The translations under genes and the position numbers were made by a program. The notes under the pieces are model-generated. The model saw nothing but the letters and a program-made list of their open reading frames with translations. It searched no databases and was not told the origin of the DNA. A stretch of DNA of 64,000 nucleotides, taken from positions 1 to 64,000 of the IMG/VR virus record IMGVR_UViG_3300028920_000043, one strand, 5' to 3'. Positions within the stretch are counted from its first letter, which is position 1, and each line of letters starts with the position of its first letter. This DNA comes from a virus. Shown here one piece after another: positions 49,225 through 58,786 of the stretch.

Positions 49225-49783
49225 TATCGAAATCAACCAATCTCTTTCTGTTGAACCCAACCAATGCCTTCTCAACTCTACTCTCATCAATATCCAAAAA
49301 CGCCAACATCTTTTCAACTTCTCGTTTCGGATTCCGTATTAAGCGCTCGAAGCTCAATAGTAAAAATGGATACGAACTTTCAGAAATGAAATCCAAAATC
49401 TTTTGATATATTACCAAACGACTTCGGATGAACGATTTTGGAACATACTTAACCTTGTCTCTGTTTGTAACCGAATCAAATGCCGCTATAGGATCTCTGA
49501 ATACAAAAATCAATCTTGGGTTTCTAATCTCGTGAATAATCTCCAATCGATTAACCAAGAACGGATCCTTCCAACCCCAAATGTCAAACTGTTTATTCCG
49601 CTCTTCAATCTTAACGCGCATCTCATCCAGACTCTTTCCTACAAAATCTATATCCTCGAAATTTCCAGCCTCCTTGAATTGATAACCAAAGAATAATCCG
49701 GCACTGATGAGTATGCTGGCAATGGCAGAAGTGCCACCTCTTGCCGTTCCAAGAATAACAATTGTCTTTTCGTTAGTCAACAT
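49178..49783 (-). CDS. Sulfotransferase-like protein (first copy)
   Basis: 201 residues. ILGTARGGTSAIASILISAGL (PAPS-binding loop), EERNKQFDIWGWKDPFLVNRLEI, LIFVFRDPIAAFDS and LLLSFERLIRNPKREVEKML are the class motifs; the GWKDP and SFERLIRNP segments are also found in the second copy. The two are tandem paralogues. It overlaps the 3' end of the large LamG gene by 11 nt. PAPS would come from the host. Confidence 0.72.
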   Translation of the reverse strand: MLTNEKTIVILGTARGGTSAIASILISAGLFFGYQFKEAGNFEDIDFVGKSLDEMRVKIEERNKQFDIWGWKDPFLVNRLEIIHEIRNPRLIFVFRDPIAAFDSVTNRDKVKYVPKSFIRSRLVIYQKILDFISESSYPFLLLSFERLIRNPKREVEKMLAFLDIDESRVEKALVGFNRKRLVDFDNGKYKLSDYISNGAG

Positions 49784-52700
49784 TTACCAATACATCATCC
49801 AATAAAACATCAGGCGTTCCCCCTTGTCCCTGATCCCAATAAATACGATACTTAACAACATCCCCGGAATTAGATCCTTGCCACGTCAGAAATGCTTTAT
49901 CACCCACTTGAGAATAATCGAAAGTTCTGGTACTCCAGGTAAACGGTTTGGCAATTACATCTATAATATACTTGCCTCCGCGTGCCATGCCTCCTATTAC
50001 TCGTCTGAAATCATCTTCCTCTTTTATGTTCTCTGCATACAGCGCACCATTCCGATACACGTCAAATAATACTTGCCCTGCATACCCCGCTGGCTTGCTC
50101 GTGTAGTCCCAGGTTGCTATTACTGAATCTTGCGAAGCAGGATGTTGAATTACTTTTATCCAATCCATCCACTCCTCTATCATATCATACACGAAAGAAC
50201 CGTCCTTCACCGCGGACTGATTGTACTGATACAGCAAGTTTCCATCTTTGTAAAGGGGCCCAGTATACATGTAAAAGATCGGACCGTCTACCTGTAATAA
50301 TTGAATCAACTGATAGGCAAATGCTCCATTCTTCGCCACATCCAGAACTGTATCGTACACGATAGAACCATCTTTTATCAACGTCCCCTTGTAGGCATAT
50401 GCTATATTGCCATCGATCTCGAACCGGTTGATTATATCATATAGAATTCCACCATCTTTTTTGATGTCATTTAGAATTCTATAGAGTACTTGCGCGTCTT
50501 TGATGGGAACGCCTGAATATCGATATAATAGACTTCCATCTTTCACCACTGACTTAACATAATCATAAAGTACTTGTCCATCCTTCAGGTACTCATTAAT
50601 ATACTTGTAAAGAATTCCTCCATCGGCATGTGGGTATTGTTGATAGTAGTCATAGACAACTTCAGCATCCTTTACCAAATTGGAAAGATAATCATAAACA
50701 ACTTGACCGTCCTTACTTAATTCTTTTAGAATCTCATATAGTATATCGGAATCTTTTGAAAGCTTAGAATGATAGTCATATAGAATTGGTCCATCTGATT
50801 TTATCTTCCCATCGTAACCATATAAGATATCTCCATCACTTCCTATGAAGACATCCCCAATAGCGTAAGTAATAGGACCATCCGATGTCCACTCTTTTGT
50901 GTATTCAGAATTCGGTGGCGTAAAATCGGAAGTCCATCGGGCGATCCCTTTGCTGATCCGCGGTTCGTCTATCCTTCCAGCCAAATAATTCCCATCCCAG
51001 CGTCTGCCGTAGTAAACACCATTCATATCCACGCTGTTCGAATTCGACCAGTTGGATCCCTTCTGCACGCCATCCACAAAGAATTTAACGGTGCCGCTGG
51101 TCCTTATCATCGCCATGTGCATCCATTCGCCTATTTTTATATCTGAATCAGAAAACTTTGTTGACGATCCTCCCAGCATAACATCCCACCGATTACCCGC
51201 CTTGAATGGTTGAATATAAAGTTGATTGCTGGTAATAGAACTGATGAACATATCAGTGGCGGCTTGGGCGTCCAAAAGTAGCCACCCTTCAACTGTGAAA
51301 TCTCCTGTTCCAAAATTCCAATCATCGTGGTCGGCAATAGAAAGATAATCGGTGGTGCCATCAAATATACACGATCCTCTCCCAAATCTTCCGCAGGTTC
51401 TTACTTTTACATTTCCATAAGGTCTCAATGCTCGATTGCTGCTAGAGCTATCAATTACACCGCCACCATGTATTAATAACTTTGTGTAGGAATCAGCAGT
51501 GTACTTTGATGTTTCTGGTGTAAAGCCTGAAGTCCATCTGGCTATCCCTCTTGAGACTCTAAACTCCGTAATTCTGCCGGTCAAATCCATCGTACCGTTT
51601 CCCCACTCTCCTATTTTCTTTGCTTCATCCTTAGTCACGATACTACCAGAAACAGTAATATCAATATCCTTAACCCCGTTTATGAACGTCATCCAATTAT
51701 TACCGTTTCTAACAGCGGCGAAATGATTCCAAGTATTCAAGGTTAAGGAGGTAGACCCTATACCATTACCGCCCGGATCCGCATTTATTAAATTCCATGA
51801 ACTCCCGTTACCAGATACCCAAAGATTAATATTTCGCGTTCCTTGATAATGATAGTCAAATCCAAACCAGTAATCTGTCGATCCAGCAAATAGAGCGAAT
51901 CTGCCTTCTACCGTTGGATAAAACCAGAAATCAACGGTTAAGTCGTCTGATCCAAAATCAAAATCAGGAAAGTTTCTTATGGACAAATAATCATTGGATC
52001 CGCTAAAAATCATCTCCCATTGATTATCCACTAGAGGCTTCGTTACTTTTACATAAGCATCTCCGGAACCAGTAATCGTATGGGAAGACCCTGATGAATC
52101 TTCCGGTGTCGTATCGCCTTCCACATCGTTGGCGTGGATTAATAGTTTTGTGTAAGAATCAGAAGAATATTGAGTGGACTGTGGTGTAAATGCGGAAGTC
52201 CACCTAGCCACTCCTTTGGAAATTCTTATCTCGGTCAGATACCCTTTGAATACTCTGGAGGAATAATACGCGTCCCTACCAATCCCTAATAAGCTGTTTG
52301 GATCGTTTACAGAACTGCTTCCAATATCTGAAGAAGCACTTCCCGTTCCCATAGCAACGCCATTCAGGTAAGCCGTAACGGTGGAGCCATTTCTTACCAG
52401 AGCTATGTGGCTCCAAGCATCGAAAGTGACATTCTCTGCATCATAGGATCCGTAATCATCGGATCCAGAAAAGACAACCACTCTCCATTTACTTGAAGTA
52501 TGTCCTATAAAAATTCCTATAGTTGTATTACCAGAACCGGATCGAGTAGTAAGAATGTACGGATCGGATGCCCCCGATATAGGATATACCAAGAAATCTA
52601 AAGTGAAATCACCTGAACCCAATTCCCAATCTGCCGAATCTGGTGTAGTAAAATAATCTCCAGTTCCATCAAAAACCAGTATCCCTTTACCATCATTTAG

Positions 52701-53498
52701 CGGATGTGTTTTATCTGAATAAACATCTCCAACGGTTGTTACAAAATGTCCAGAATCACTTTCGTCTTTTGCGGCAACTGTCAGGTCTGGTTCATCAGTA
52801 TGGATTAATAGTAGTGTATTGGCATCTTCTGCATACTGTGAAGTCTCTGGAGTGAAACCAGACGTCCAACGGGCTATATCGGAAATTCGCATTTCCGTGA
52901 TATACCCTTTATAATATCCATTTCCGCCATCCCATGTAGCCCATCCAAGTCTAACAGAACCACCATAAGCCAAATCCAAATCGGTCGAAATACTAGAATC
53001 AGAATCTTCCAAAGTACCATCTACAAATAGGTAAAGATTACTTCCACTCCTTACCACTGCCACATGATGCCAAGTCCCAGTAGCGAAAGTATTCGTTGAT
53101 GTTAAAATTGGGTCACCTTCTGGTTGCCAATGAACACTTACCTTTTGAGCTTGTCCAACATTATTGTATCGAATAGCAAACCCATTAGCCCAACCGCCTT
53201 GAGTTGCTATAAAACTAGGATAGTTTGCAGAAGATCCATCGTCCTTAAACCAAAAGTCAATCGTAAAGGCATTGCTTCCAAAATTAAAATCATCCGAATC
53301 TGGTATGTGAAGATAGTCACCGGACCCATCAAAGTACAAAGCACCCCTCCCGTCCAATAAAGGATGGGAGAAGTGCTGTGCATCTCCATTTGCAGTTATG
53401 GTATGATTTTGTCCCGAGTAGTCTTGGAAATTCTGACCAGCGTCGGGACCATTGAAATGATCAAGAAGTTTCGTGTATTCATCGATTCCTACAGGCAT
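49773..53498 (-). CDS. Large LamG-repeat tail fibre with 17 short repeats
   Basis: 1241 residues. Four LamG/concanavalin-like modules (about 1-205, 205-430, 430-650, 650-865) each open with a TKLLDHF/TLLLIHT-type strand and hold the WHHVAVVRSGSN, WSHIALVRNGS or WNHFAAVRNG motif. Residues about 868-1110 are 17 tandem copies of a 14-residue repeat of consensus KDGxILYDYxxxLx. The last 131 residues are Fn3-like beta modules (YRIYWDQGQGG). It is the biggest adhesin candidate, with sulfotransferase genes downstream. Confidence 0.75.
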   Translation of the reverse strand: MPVGIDEYTKLLDHFNGPDAGQNFQDYSGQNHTITANGDAQHFSHPLLDGRGALYFDGSGDYLHIPDSDDFNFGSNAFTIDFWFKDDGSSANYPSFIATQGGWANGFAIRYNNVGQAQKVSVHWQPEGDPILTSTNTFATGTWHHVAVVRSGSNLYLFVDGTLEDSDSSISTDLDLAYGGSVRLGWATWDGGNGYYKGYITEMRISDIARWTSGFTPETSQYAEDANTLLLIHTDEPDLTVAAKDESDSGHFVTTVGDVYSDKTHPLNDGKGILVFDGTGDYFTTPDSADWELGSGDFTLDFLVYPISGASDPYILTTRSGSGNTTIGIFIGHTSSKWRVVVFSGSDDYGSYDAENVTFDAWSHIALVRNGSTVTAYLNGVAMGTGSASSDIGSSSVNDPNSLLGIGRDAYYSSRVFKGYLTEIRISKGVARWTSAFTPQSTQYSSDSYTKLLIHANDVEGDTTPEDSSGSSHTITGSGDAYVKVTKPLVDNQWEMIFSGSNDYLSIRNFPDFDFGSDDLTVDFWFYPTVEGRFALFAGSTDYWFGFDYHYQGTRNINLWVSGNGSSWNLINADPGGNGIGSTSLTLNTWNHFAAVRNGNNWMTFINGVKDIDITVSGSIVTKDEAKKIGEWGNGTMDLTGRITEFRVSRGIARWTSGFTPETSKYTADSYTKLLIHGGGVIDSSSSNRALRPYGNVKVRTCGRFGRGSCIFDGTTDYLSIADHDDWNFGTGDFTVEGWLLLDAQAATDMFISSITSNQLYIQPFKAGNRWDVMLGGSSTKFSDSDIKIGEWMHMAMIRTSGTVKFFVDGVQKGSNWSNSNSVDMNGVYYGRRWDGNYLAGRIDEPRISKGIARWTSDFTPPNSEYTKEWTSDGPITYAIGDVFIGSDGDILYGYDGKIKSDGPILYDYHSKLSKDSDILYEILKELSKDGQVVYDYLSNLVKDAEVVYDYYQQYPHADGGILYKYINEYLKDGQVLYDYVKSVVKDGSLLYRYSGVPIKDAQVLYRILNDIKKDGGILYDIINRFEIDGNIAYAYKGTLIKDGSIVYDTVLDVAKNGAFAYQLIQLLQVDGPIFYMYTGPLYKDGNLLYQYNQSAVKDGSFVYDMIEEWMDWIKVIQHPASQDSVIATWDYTSKPAGYAGQVLFDVYRNGALYAENIKEEDDFRRVIGGMARGGKYIIDVIAKPFTWSTRTFDYSQVGDKAFLTWQGSNSGDVVKYRIYWDQGQGGTPDVLLDDVLVNVD
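50169..50895 (-). repeat. 17 x 14-residue KDG-Y repeat array
   Basis: Coding repeat array within the 1241-residue protein. Units such as KDGQVVYDYLSNLV, KDGSLLYRYSGVPI and KDGGILYDIINRFE share (K/S)D(G/A) then a hydrophobic pair and Tyr. It looks like a beta-hairpin or short beta-solenoid repeat. Six more copies occur in the paralogue. Confidence 0.8.
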
Positions 53499-53537
53499 CG
53501 TGACTCTCTCCTACGTCATCAGTTTGCTTCCGGATGT

Positions 53538-54053
53538 TTATGACCCGGCTGTCTGGCCTTTAAGTCTCAATGTCGCCGGAACTGACGCGTCTGCCTGAGT
53601 ACCTGCTGGAATCGTTTGCTTCAACCAAACTCCTTGTGCTGATCCGGCAGTCAAGCTGCCACTGTTGGCAACATCGATTGCCGCGCCTTCTGATGGAGCG
53701 TCAGCAAATACGATGTCACTGGGTGCAGTGAGCGGATTGGGAATACTCTTGGTATCATCGAGTGACGATGCCAATCCGATCTGAATCTGCCCAGCGTGCT
53801 CTTGTGCCTGAATCCAAACCTTCGATGCTGTGAGCGGTGTGGTTGCGTTCTTGTTCTTTGCGAATACCTTCTGGAACCGAATCACATCCGAACCGCCTGC
53901 TTCTTGTGCTGCGACTGTATAGAACACCTGACCCAATGTTCCATCCAGCTCTGTCTCTGAACCGTCTTCTCCGCCACCTGCCGGTGCACCATCACTGGGC
54001 GCCATCATTGACGAAAGAATCCACAATAGATCACTTGCGACTACTGGAGACAT
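53538..54053 (-). CDS. Small virion structural protein
   Basis: About 171 residues from the ATG at 54053 with AAAGGAGGAAACG; the ATG at 54071 is in the Shine-Dalgarno. Gly/Ala/Asp-rich linker near 20-40 (SDGAPAGGGEDGSE), then VFYTVAAQEAGGSD, SKVWIQAQEHAGQIQIGL and GVWLKQTIPAGTQADASV: a beta-sandwich-like structural protein. Located between the GT-DUF115 gene and the fibre genes. Confidence 0.5.
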   Translation of the reverse strand: MSPVVASDLLWILSSMMAPSDGAPAGGGEDGSETELDGTLGQVFYTVAAQEAGGSDVIRFQKVFAKNKNATTPLTASKVWIQAQEHAGQIQIGLASSLDDTKSIPNPLTAPSDIVFADAPSEGAAIDVANSGSLTAGSAQGVWLKQTIPAGTQADASVPATLRLKGQTAGS

Positions 54054-55959
54054 TCGTTTCCTCCTTTCCAAGTTCTGTCAAACTTTTCACCTTGATATTG
54101 GGGCCATATAAAATTCCCGCATCGGTGATATTAAAAAACTCAATTTGCTTATAAGCGCTTGTCAATTCTACCAAGGTTTCTCGCATCTCGTTATAGAGCA
54201 GATTGGTAATTACTGCTCCGTCTTTAACATCCTTGGCAATCAATAAACCTTCTTTCTGAATATCCTCATATCTTATCGTCTCATCGTAATACTTTTTACC
54301 GCCGGTGTATGCCAAATCAACTCCACCAATAAGAATCTTTTTGCAACCCATACCGATCAAACAACTGATACCGGTAAATACAACGGATAAGGCAGATCCG
54401 AGAATCGTCAGTTTAACTTCATCCAGTATGTTAGGATGTACCGATCCAATTCCCATAGTATGGAAAAATCTCTTCTTACCCTTCCACGCTTTAATCACTT
54501 CAGGGTGAAGTACTGACGACGCCAGCATCTCATGCTTCGATGTATCCACTCCATCAAAATGCCTTACCACATTATCCTCTGGATGGATTGCAATAAAGTA
54601 GTCTGGCTCTATACCCCACTCACACATAATCCTGAAACCTGAATTAGCACCTATTACTATGCGCTTGGTTCTTCCCATCCCCAGAAATCCCTTCAAATCG
54701 TCTTTAATATTATTAACTGATGGTGCGGAGGAGATCAATACTCCCACCTTATCCTCAGACGATTTGAATAGATCATCCAGAGTTTTCGATTTGGAAAGCT
54801 CAGGTTTATTCCTCTTGAAGTTTTCTGCCCAAACATTCTTCCACGTATTCATGGTTAAATCATTCACCGCTTCTCTTGCATTTCCCAACGTAACTGGTAC
54901 CATAACTCTATTCTCATCAGCGCCAGTAAACTTCAAAACATCTTTGGCTCTGTTTTCATAAGTATGATTTTTTAGAACGTGACTTCTTGCTCGTGCAATC
55001 AACTGCTCACGTTCTTTTCTGTTCTTCATGTAGTGCTCTATGATCTTCGGTATCTCGTCTATCTCATCATAAAGTGCTACAATATCATCCGGAAATAGCT
55101 CCTTGACTGCTTCACGCTTTTTCCATGTCAGCAATAATGCTCCTGCCGCGGGCACTTCAAATACTCTCGGAGATACCGTGGTAGATAAAATCCCCGGATT
55201 GGTTCTTCCGTATTCAGAAACCATTTCGTTTCTGGGAATATCCAATGCTATCTTTGTACCGGCATCGAACTTCGCCATTTCTTCTATTGATACGCTTCCC
55301 CTTCTCCAAATAGAATTCAAATAATCCGACTTGAAATTTCTTCTTGAGTTTCCAACGATCTTCAAGCGGTACCGTTTCAATTCCTTTTCTAGCTTATCCA
55401 GTGCATCCATTCTTTCCGCGAATAATGATCCGCCAATTAAGACATCAGACAAATAGTTTCTGGGAACGCGGCGTGGGTAAAATACATTAGGATCCACAGC
55501 AGTGGGTAAGTACATCGTCTTATCTTCACCATGTACTTTTACTGTATTCTTTTCATTGGTAAAGACATAATCATAGTAAGGCGTGAATTCTTTTGAAACA
55601 TTTACCTGCTGAGGCTCATCTGTCAAATATACTGCTGTTTTGATTCCAAGCTTCTTTACATTGGTTATTATCCCAGTATGAATATTGGCACCATGAATGA
55701 CAAAGACAAAATCTATTGCATACCTCACGCAATAGTTCAAGATGCCTTGAGCAATAAGCTCAAAGAAATCATTCTTGGACATATTCAATTCTGGATCGAA
55801 TATCGAGTTTACTTGAATCGCTTTTTGAAAGAAATCCAAAACCCGATTGGTTTCATAATCCCAGACAGTATGCCCAAGACGCCGAAATGCTTCTGAAAAG
55901 CCTTCACCAACATCCTTCGTACTAAACGCAAATCCACTACCCACCATTAAAATATTCAT
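54031..55959 (-). CDS. CgeB-like glycosyltransferase fused to a DUF115/MAF-type domain
   Basis: 642 residues. The N-terminal half is a GT-B-like glycosyltransferase of CgeB/DUF3880 type (MNILMVGSGFAFSTKDVGEG, YLTDEPQQVNVS, DVLIGGSLFAERMDAL, PRVFEVPAAGALLLT). The C-terminal 240 residues are a DUF115/MAF-like domain (VGVLISSAPSVNNIKDDLKG, NSGFRIMCEWGIEPDYFIAI, ILIGGVDLAYTGGKKYYDE), known from flagellin-glycosylating proteins. It may attach sugars to a virion protein such as a fibre. Embedded in the tail operon. Confidence 0.72.
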   Translation of the reverse strand: MNILMVGSGFAFSTKDVGEGFSEAFRRLGHTVWDYETNRVLDFFQKAIQVNSIFDPELNMSKNDFFELIAQGILNYCVRYAIDFVFVIHGANIHTGIITNVKKLGIKTAVYLTDEPQQVNVSKEFTPYYDYVFTNEKNTVKVHGEDKTMYLPTAVDPNVFYPRRVPRNYLSDVLIGGSLFAERMDALDKLEKELKRYRLKIVGNSRRNFKSDYLNSIWRRGSVSIEEMAKFDAGTKIALDIPRNEMVSEYGRTNPGILSTTVSPRVFEVPAAGALLLTWKKREAVKELFPDDIVALYDEIDEIPKIIEHYMKNRKEREQLIARARSHVLKNHTYENRAKDVLKFTGADENRVMVPVTLGNAREAVNDLTMNTWKNVWAENFKRNKPELSKSKTLDDLFKSSEDKVGVLISSAPSVNNIKDDLKGFLGMGRTKRIVIGANSGFRIMCEWGIEPDYFIAIHPEDNVVRHFDGVDTSKHEMLASSVLHPEVIKAWKGKKRFFHTMGIGSVHPNILDEVKLTILGSALSVVFTGISCLIGMGCKKILIGGVDLAYTGGKKYYDETIRYEDIQKEGLLIAKDVKDGAVITNLLYNEMRETLVELTSAYKQIEFFNITDAGILYGPNIKVKSLTELGKEETNVSSSRK

Positions 55960-56002
55960 CCTAATCTTCTCCTAGAAACTCAATTGCCAATTATCCTAAT
56001 CT

Positions 56003-56383
56003 TCACGCAATCGATCTTAAAAAGTTAGCACTGAATGTAGCCCAATGCCTGTCTTCAGTGCCGTAAGACAAGCCCTGAAAAAAACAATTAGAATATTCAT
56101 AGGTAAAATCATACAAGGATGCCGGAGCTGATACCGCCGATAGCTGTTCCAGTAACTGCTGTAAGTAGGCTATCAATGTCATCCTGCTCCGAGTCTCTTG
56201 GGTGATCCAACCCGCCACTGAAAGAGACTGTTGACCCCCTCCGAGATCTTTAATATAAACTCCTTCGGCTCTCGGTATTTGTTCCGTCAGCAAATTACGC
56301 TCAACATTAGGAACAGCATAAGAATGAGTTCCAATCTTTACTGTTCCAAACGTAACTACCGAACCGTGTTGAAGTATTGCCAT
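56003..56383 (-). CDS. Tail protein after the tape measure
   Basis: 126 residues. SVVTFGTVKIGTHSYAVP, GVYIKDLGGGQQSLSVAGWI and ASLYDFTYEYSNCFF make a short beta-rich protein. Its position directly downstream of the tape measure corresponds to distal tail or baseplate-like proteins in siphophages and myophages. It shares one base with the tape measure's end. No motif identifies it. Confidence 0.55.
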   Translation of the reverse strand: MAILQHGSVVTFGTVKIGTHSYAVPNVERNLLTEQIPRAEGVYIKDLGGGQQSLSVAGWITQETRSRMTLIAYLQQLLEQLSAVSAPASLYDFTYEYSNCFFQGLSYGTEDRHWATFSANFLRSIA

Positions 56384-58785
56384 TATCCGCTCCAGTAAGC
56401 TCTGCGTTCACTCAATGACGTTTGTCCGGATCCCTCAACTTCAAACTGACGTAACCGAACTTGAATAGCACCCAGAGCTTTTCGTTCTGCTTCGGTATTA
56501 ATATACTGCTTCTGTTGATCAATGAGATCTAAAAATCCCTTATATGTTTCTTCTTTCATTGTACGCGACTTGCCCAGCAACTCGCGCAGCAGTTTTACCT
56601 GTGATAGTAATTGTGGTACTACATTTCTGTCCTCAACCACTGCCTCTCCCCCAGTCTTTGCTTCCTTAGGCGCTACTGCTTTCTTTGCTTCGACCGACGC
56701 TGCTTTCATTCGAGAGCCAGCCTCTTTTGCAATACCAGCACCGAAAGGCTGTCCCTTTCCTACATCGGATACCTTCTTCCAAAGATTACCAATTTCTTGT
56801 TGCATCAAAGGAGTAATTCCCTTAACTTTGTTCCGCATATCATCAATCTTAGACTGAGGAATGAGATCCGGCGCTTTGGTTTCGATAATTTGCCGGAGAC
56901 CCTCATTTATGGTCTCACCAGCTTTCTTAGCTTGAATCTTTGCTATCTTGGAAGAGTCACCTAGAAAATCAACCTTTCTTACCTTGATTACTTTTTCCAA
57001 ACGCAAAGCATAAATGGTCTGCTGTGCCTTCTTAATAAAAAAATTCAAGGCATTGTTTAACGATGTAGTAATAGCGGCTGACATTTTCCAAAACATTTGC
57101 TGAGCAGTTCCTGATACTACCTTAAACATTCCAATCATTCTTCCCTTGAAGCTCGCCATCTGTTGCCAAATCCAATTTATTGCTTCGGCAACTTGAGTAG
57201 CCATGCTCCAGAAGGCTACTTGTACCGTTGGTATTGCAGCCTTGATTAATTGAATTCCGATTATGATTCCTTCATAAATTTTCTTTCCTACCCACATTGC
57301 CGCAGAACCAATTCCTCTTATGGTAGAAGTAATGGAACTGATTACTTCTTTGTTCTTTGCTAAATCCTGCAACTTCAAACCAAGCTGAGTAACCCCTTCT
57401 ACAAAAGCACTACCTGACTCTTTTGCAGGACCAAACAAGTCGATACCAATAGCTCCGACCATATCGATTATTCCGCGTGCCAATGAAGAAACCGCTACCC
57501 ATATTTTATTCACCATGGTTCTGAAAGTTTCTGAAGTTCTGACAGACTTCGCCACGGCGCCTATCCAGGCTGCGGTTCTTCTTATGATATTTGACAGCTT
57601 CTGGGAATACGTCTCGAATACTTCAATGGAAAGAGCCTGCATTGCCGACTTGAGAATATGCAAAGCAGGAAACAATCCTTTATCCATTTCCTTCTGCATT
57701 GAAATTGTTCTTCCTTCAATACCCTGCAATCCTGCTTGATATTTTTTGATTGCTACCGATCCTTTATCCAGTAGCGCCTTTACTGCTGGACCACCACGTT
57801 CACCAAACAACTCGAAAGCTGTTGCCGAATCCAATCCGGCCTTCTCCATCTTCTGAATGATCTCGGTGAGCGAATTGGTTTTGGGATCGAGATCCGCAAC
57901 CTCAAGGCCGTACTTCTTCAATGCCTTGGTCAATGCGGGAGAGGCCTTATACAAAGCTGAAAACATTCTCCTCAAACCTGTGCCGGCCATGCCTCCCTTC
58001 AAACCTGACTCCGCAAGAACGTCCAATGCCGCGGCGGCTTCTTTCACGCTTGTCTTCGCTGTTGTGATTGCCGGAGCCACGAACTTAAATGCTTCCTTCA
58101 TTTCCATTATATTGGTATTGGCTTGCGCTGAAGCAACAGTAACAATATCCATTACTTCTCCAGCATCCTTCACTTTCTTTGCCAATGGGCCATAAATACG
58201 AGCAACGATATCCGCAGAATCCGCTAATGCTATATTATTCGCTTGTGCTCCTGCAAGTACCGTACTCATAGCACCAATTGTTTTATCCGCATTGAATCCA
58301 GCACGAGTCAATAACTCCATACCATCCGCGGCTTCTTTAGCAGTGAACTTTGTAGTCGCTCCTAGATCTTTCGCTTTTGCCCTCATTCTATCCAGAGCTT
58401 CCGCAGTATAATTTCCTGCGCCGACCATTACTCCTTTTATAATGTTCATCTGCTTTTCAAATGTACCACCTACATAGGTCATTCCGGCAAATGCTATGGT
58501 TCCGATTGTCCCCATTCTCTTTGCCGCTCGACCCAAGCCCTGCACTCCATTGGCGGCCGCTGTTATTCCCTTACTCAATCCTGCAAACGAAACCGCTGCA
58601 ACCTTTCTCATGGATGCCGCCATGAGTGTAAGCGATTTAGAAGCAACTGAAGCAGAGGCAGCAACAGTCCGTGCCATTCCGGATAGTGACGCCAACTTTG
58701 CCGCCGCCATTCTTATGCCAGTATTGAATTTCCTTACATTGGCAGAAACACGAACTGAAAGATCACCAATCACTTGTGCAGGCAT
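56383..58785 (-). CDS. Tape measure protein (TP901 family)
   Basis: 800 residues. Residues about 95-330 match the TP901-type tape measure core: YVGGTFEKQMNIIKGVMVGAG, AKDLGATTKFTAKEAADGME, LLTRAGFNADKTIGAMSTVL, ESGLKGGMAGTGLRRMFSAL and TAFELFGERGGPAVKALL. The rest is helical with hydrophobic segments. By the usual relation of length to tail, the tail would be of the order of 100-120 nm. Its position after the G/G-T genes fits. Confidence 0.9.
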   Translation of the reverse strand: MPAQVIGDLSVRVSANVRKFNTGIRMAAAKLASLSGMARTVAASASVASKSLTLMAASMRKVAAVSFAGLSKGITAAANGVQGLGRAAKRMGTIGTIAFAGMTYVGGTFEKQMNIIKGVMVGAGNYTAEALDRMRAKAKDLGATTKFTAKEAADGMELLTRAGFNADKTIGAMSTVLAGAQANNIALADSADIVARIYGPLAKKVKDAGEVMDIVTVASAQANTNIMEMKEAFKFVAPAITTAKTSVKEAAAALDVLAESGLKGGMAGTGLRRMFSALYKASPALTKALKKYGLEVADLDPKTNSLTEIIQKMEKAGLDSATAFELFGERGGPAVKALLDKGSVAIKKYQAGLQGIEGRTISMQKEMDKGLFPALHILKSAMQALSIEVFETYSQKLSNIIRRTAAWIGAVAKSVRTSETFRTMVNKIWVAVSSLARGIIDMVGAIGIDLFGPAKESGSAFVEGVTQLGLKLQDLAKNKEVISSITSTIRGIGSAAMWVGKKIYEGIIIGIQLIKAAIPTVQVAFWSMATQVAEAINWIWQQMASFKGRMIGMFKVVSGTAQQMFWKMSAAITTSLNNALNFFIKKAQQTIYALRLEKVIKVRKVDFLGDSSKIAKIQAKKAGETINEGLRQIIETKAPDLIPQSKIDDMRNKVKGITPLMQQEIGNLWKKVSDVGKGQPFGAGIAKEAGSRMKAASVEAKKAVAPKEAKTGGEAVVEDRNVVPQLLSQVKLLRELLGKSRTMKEETYKGFLDLIDQQKQYINTEAERKALGAIQVRLRQFEVEGSGQTSLSERRAYWSG

Positions 58786-58786
58786 A

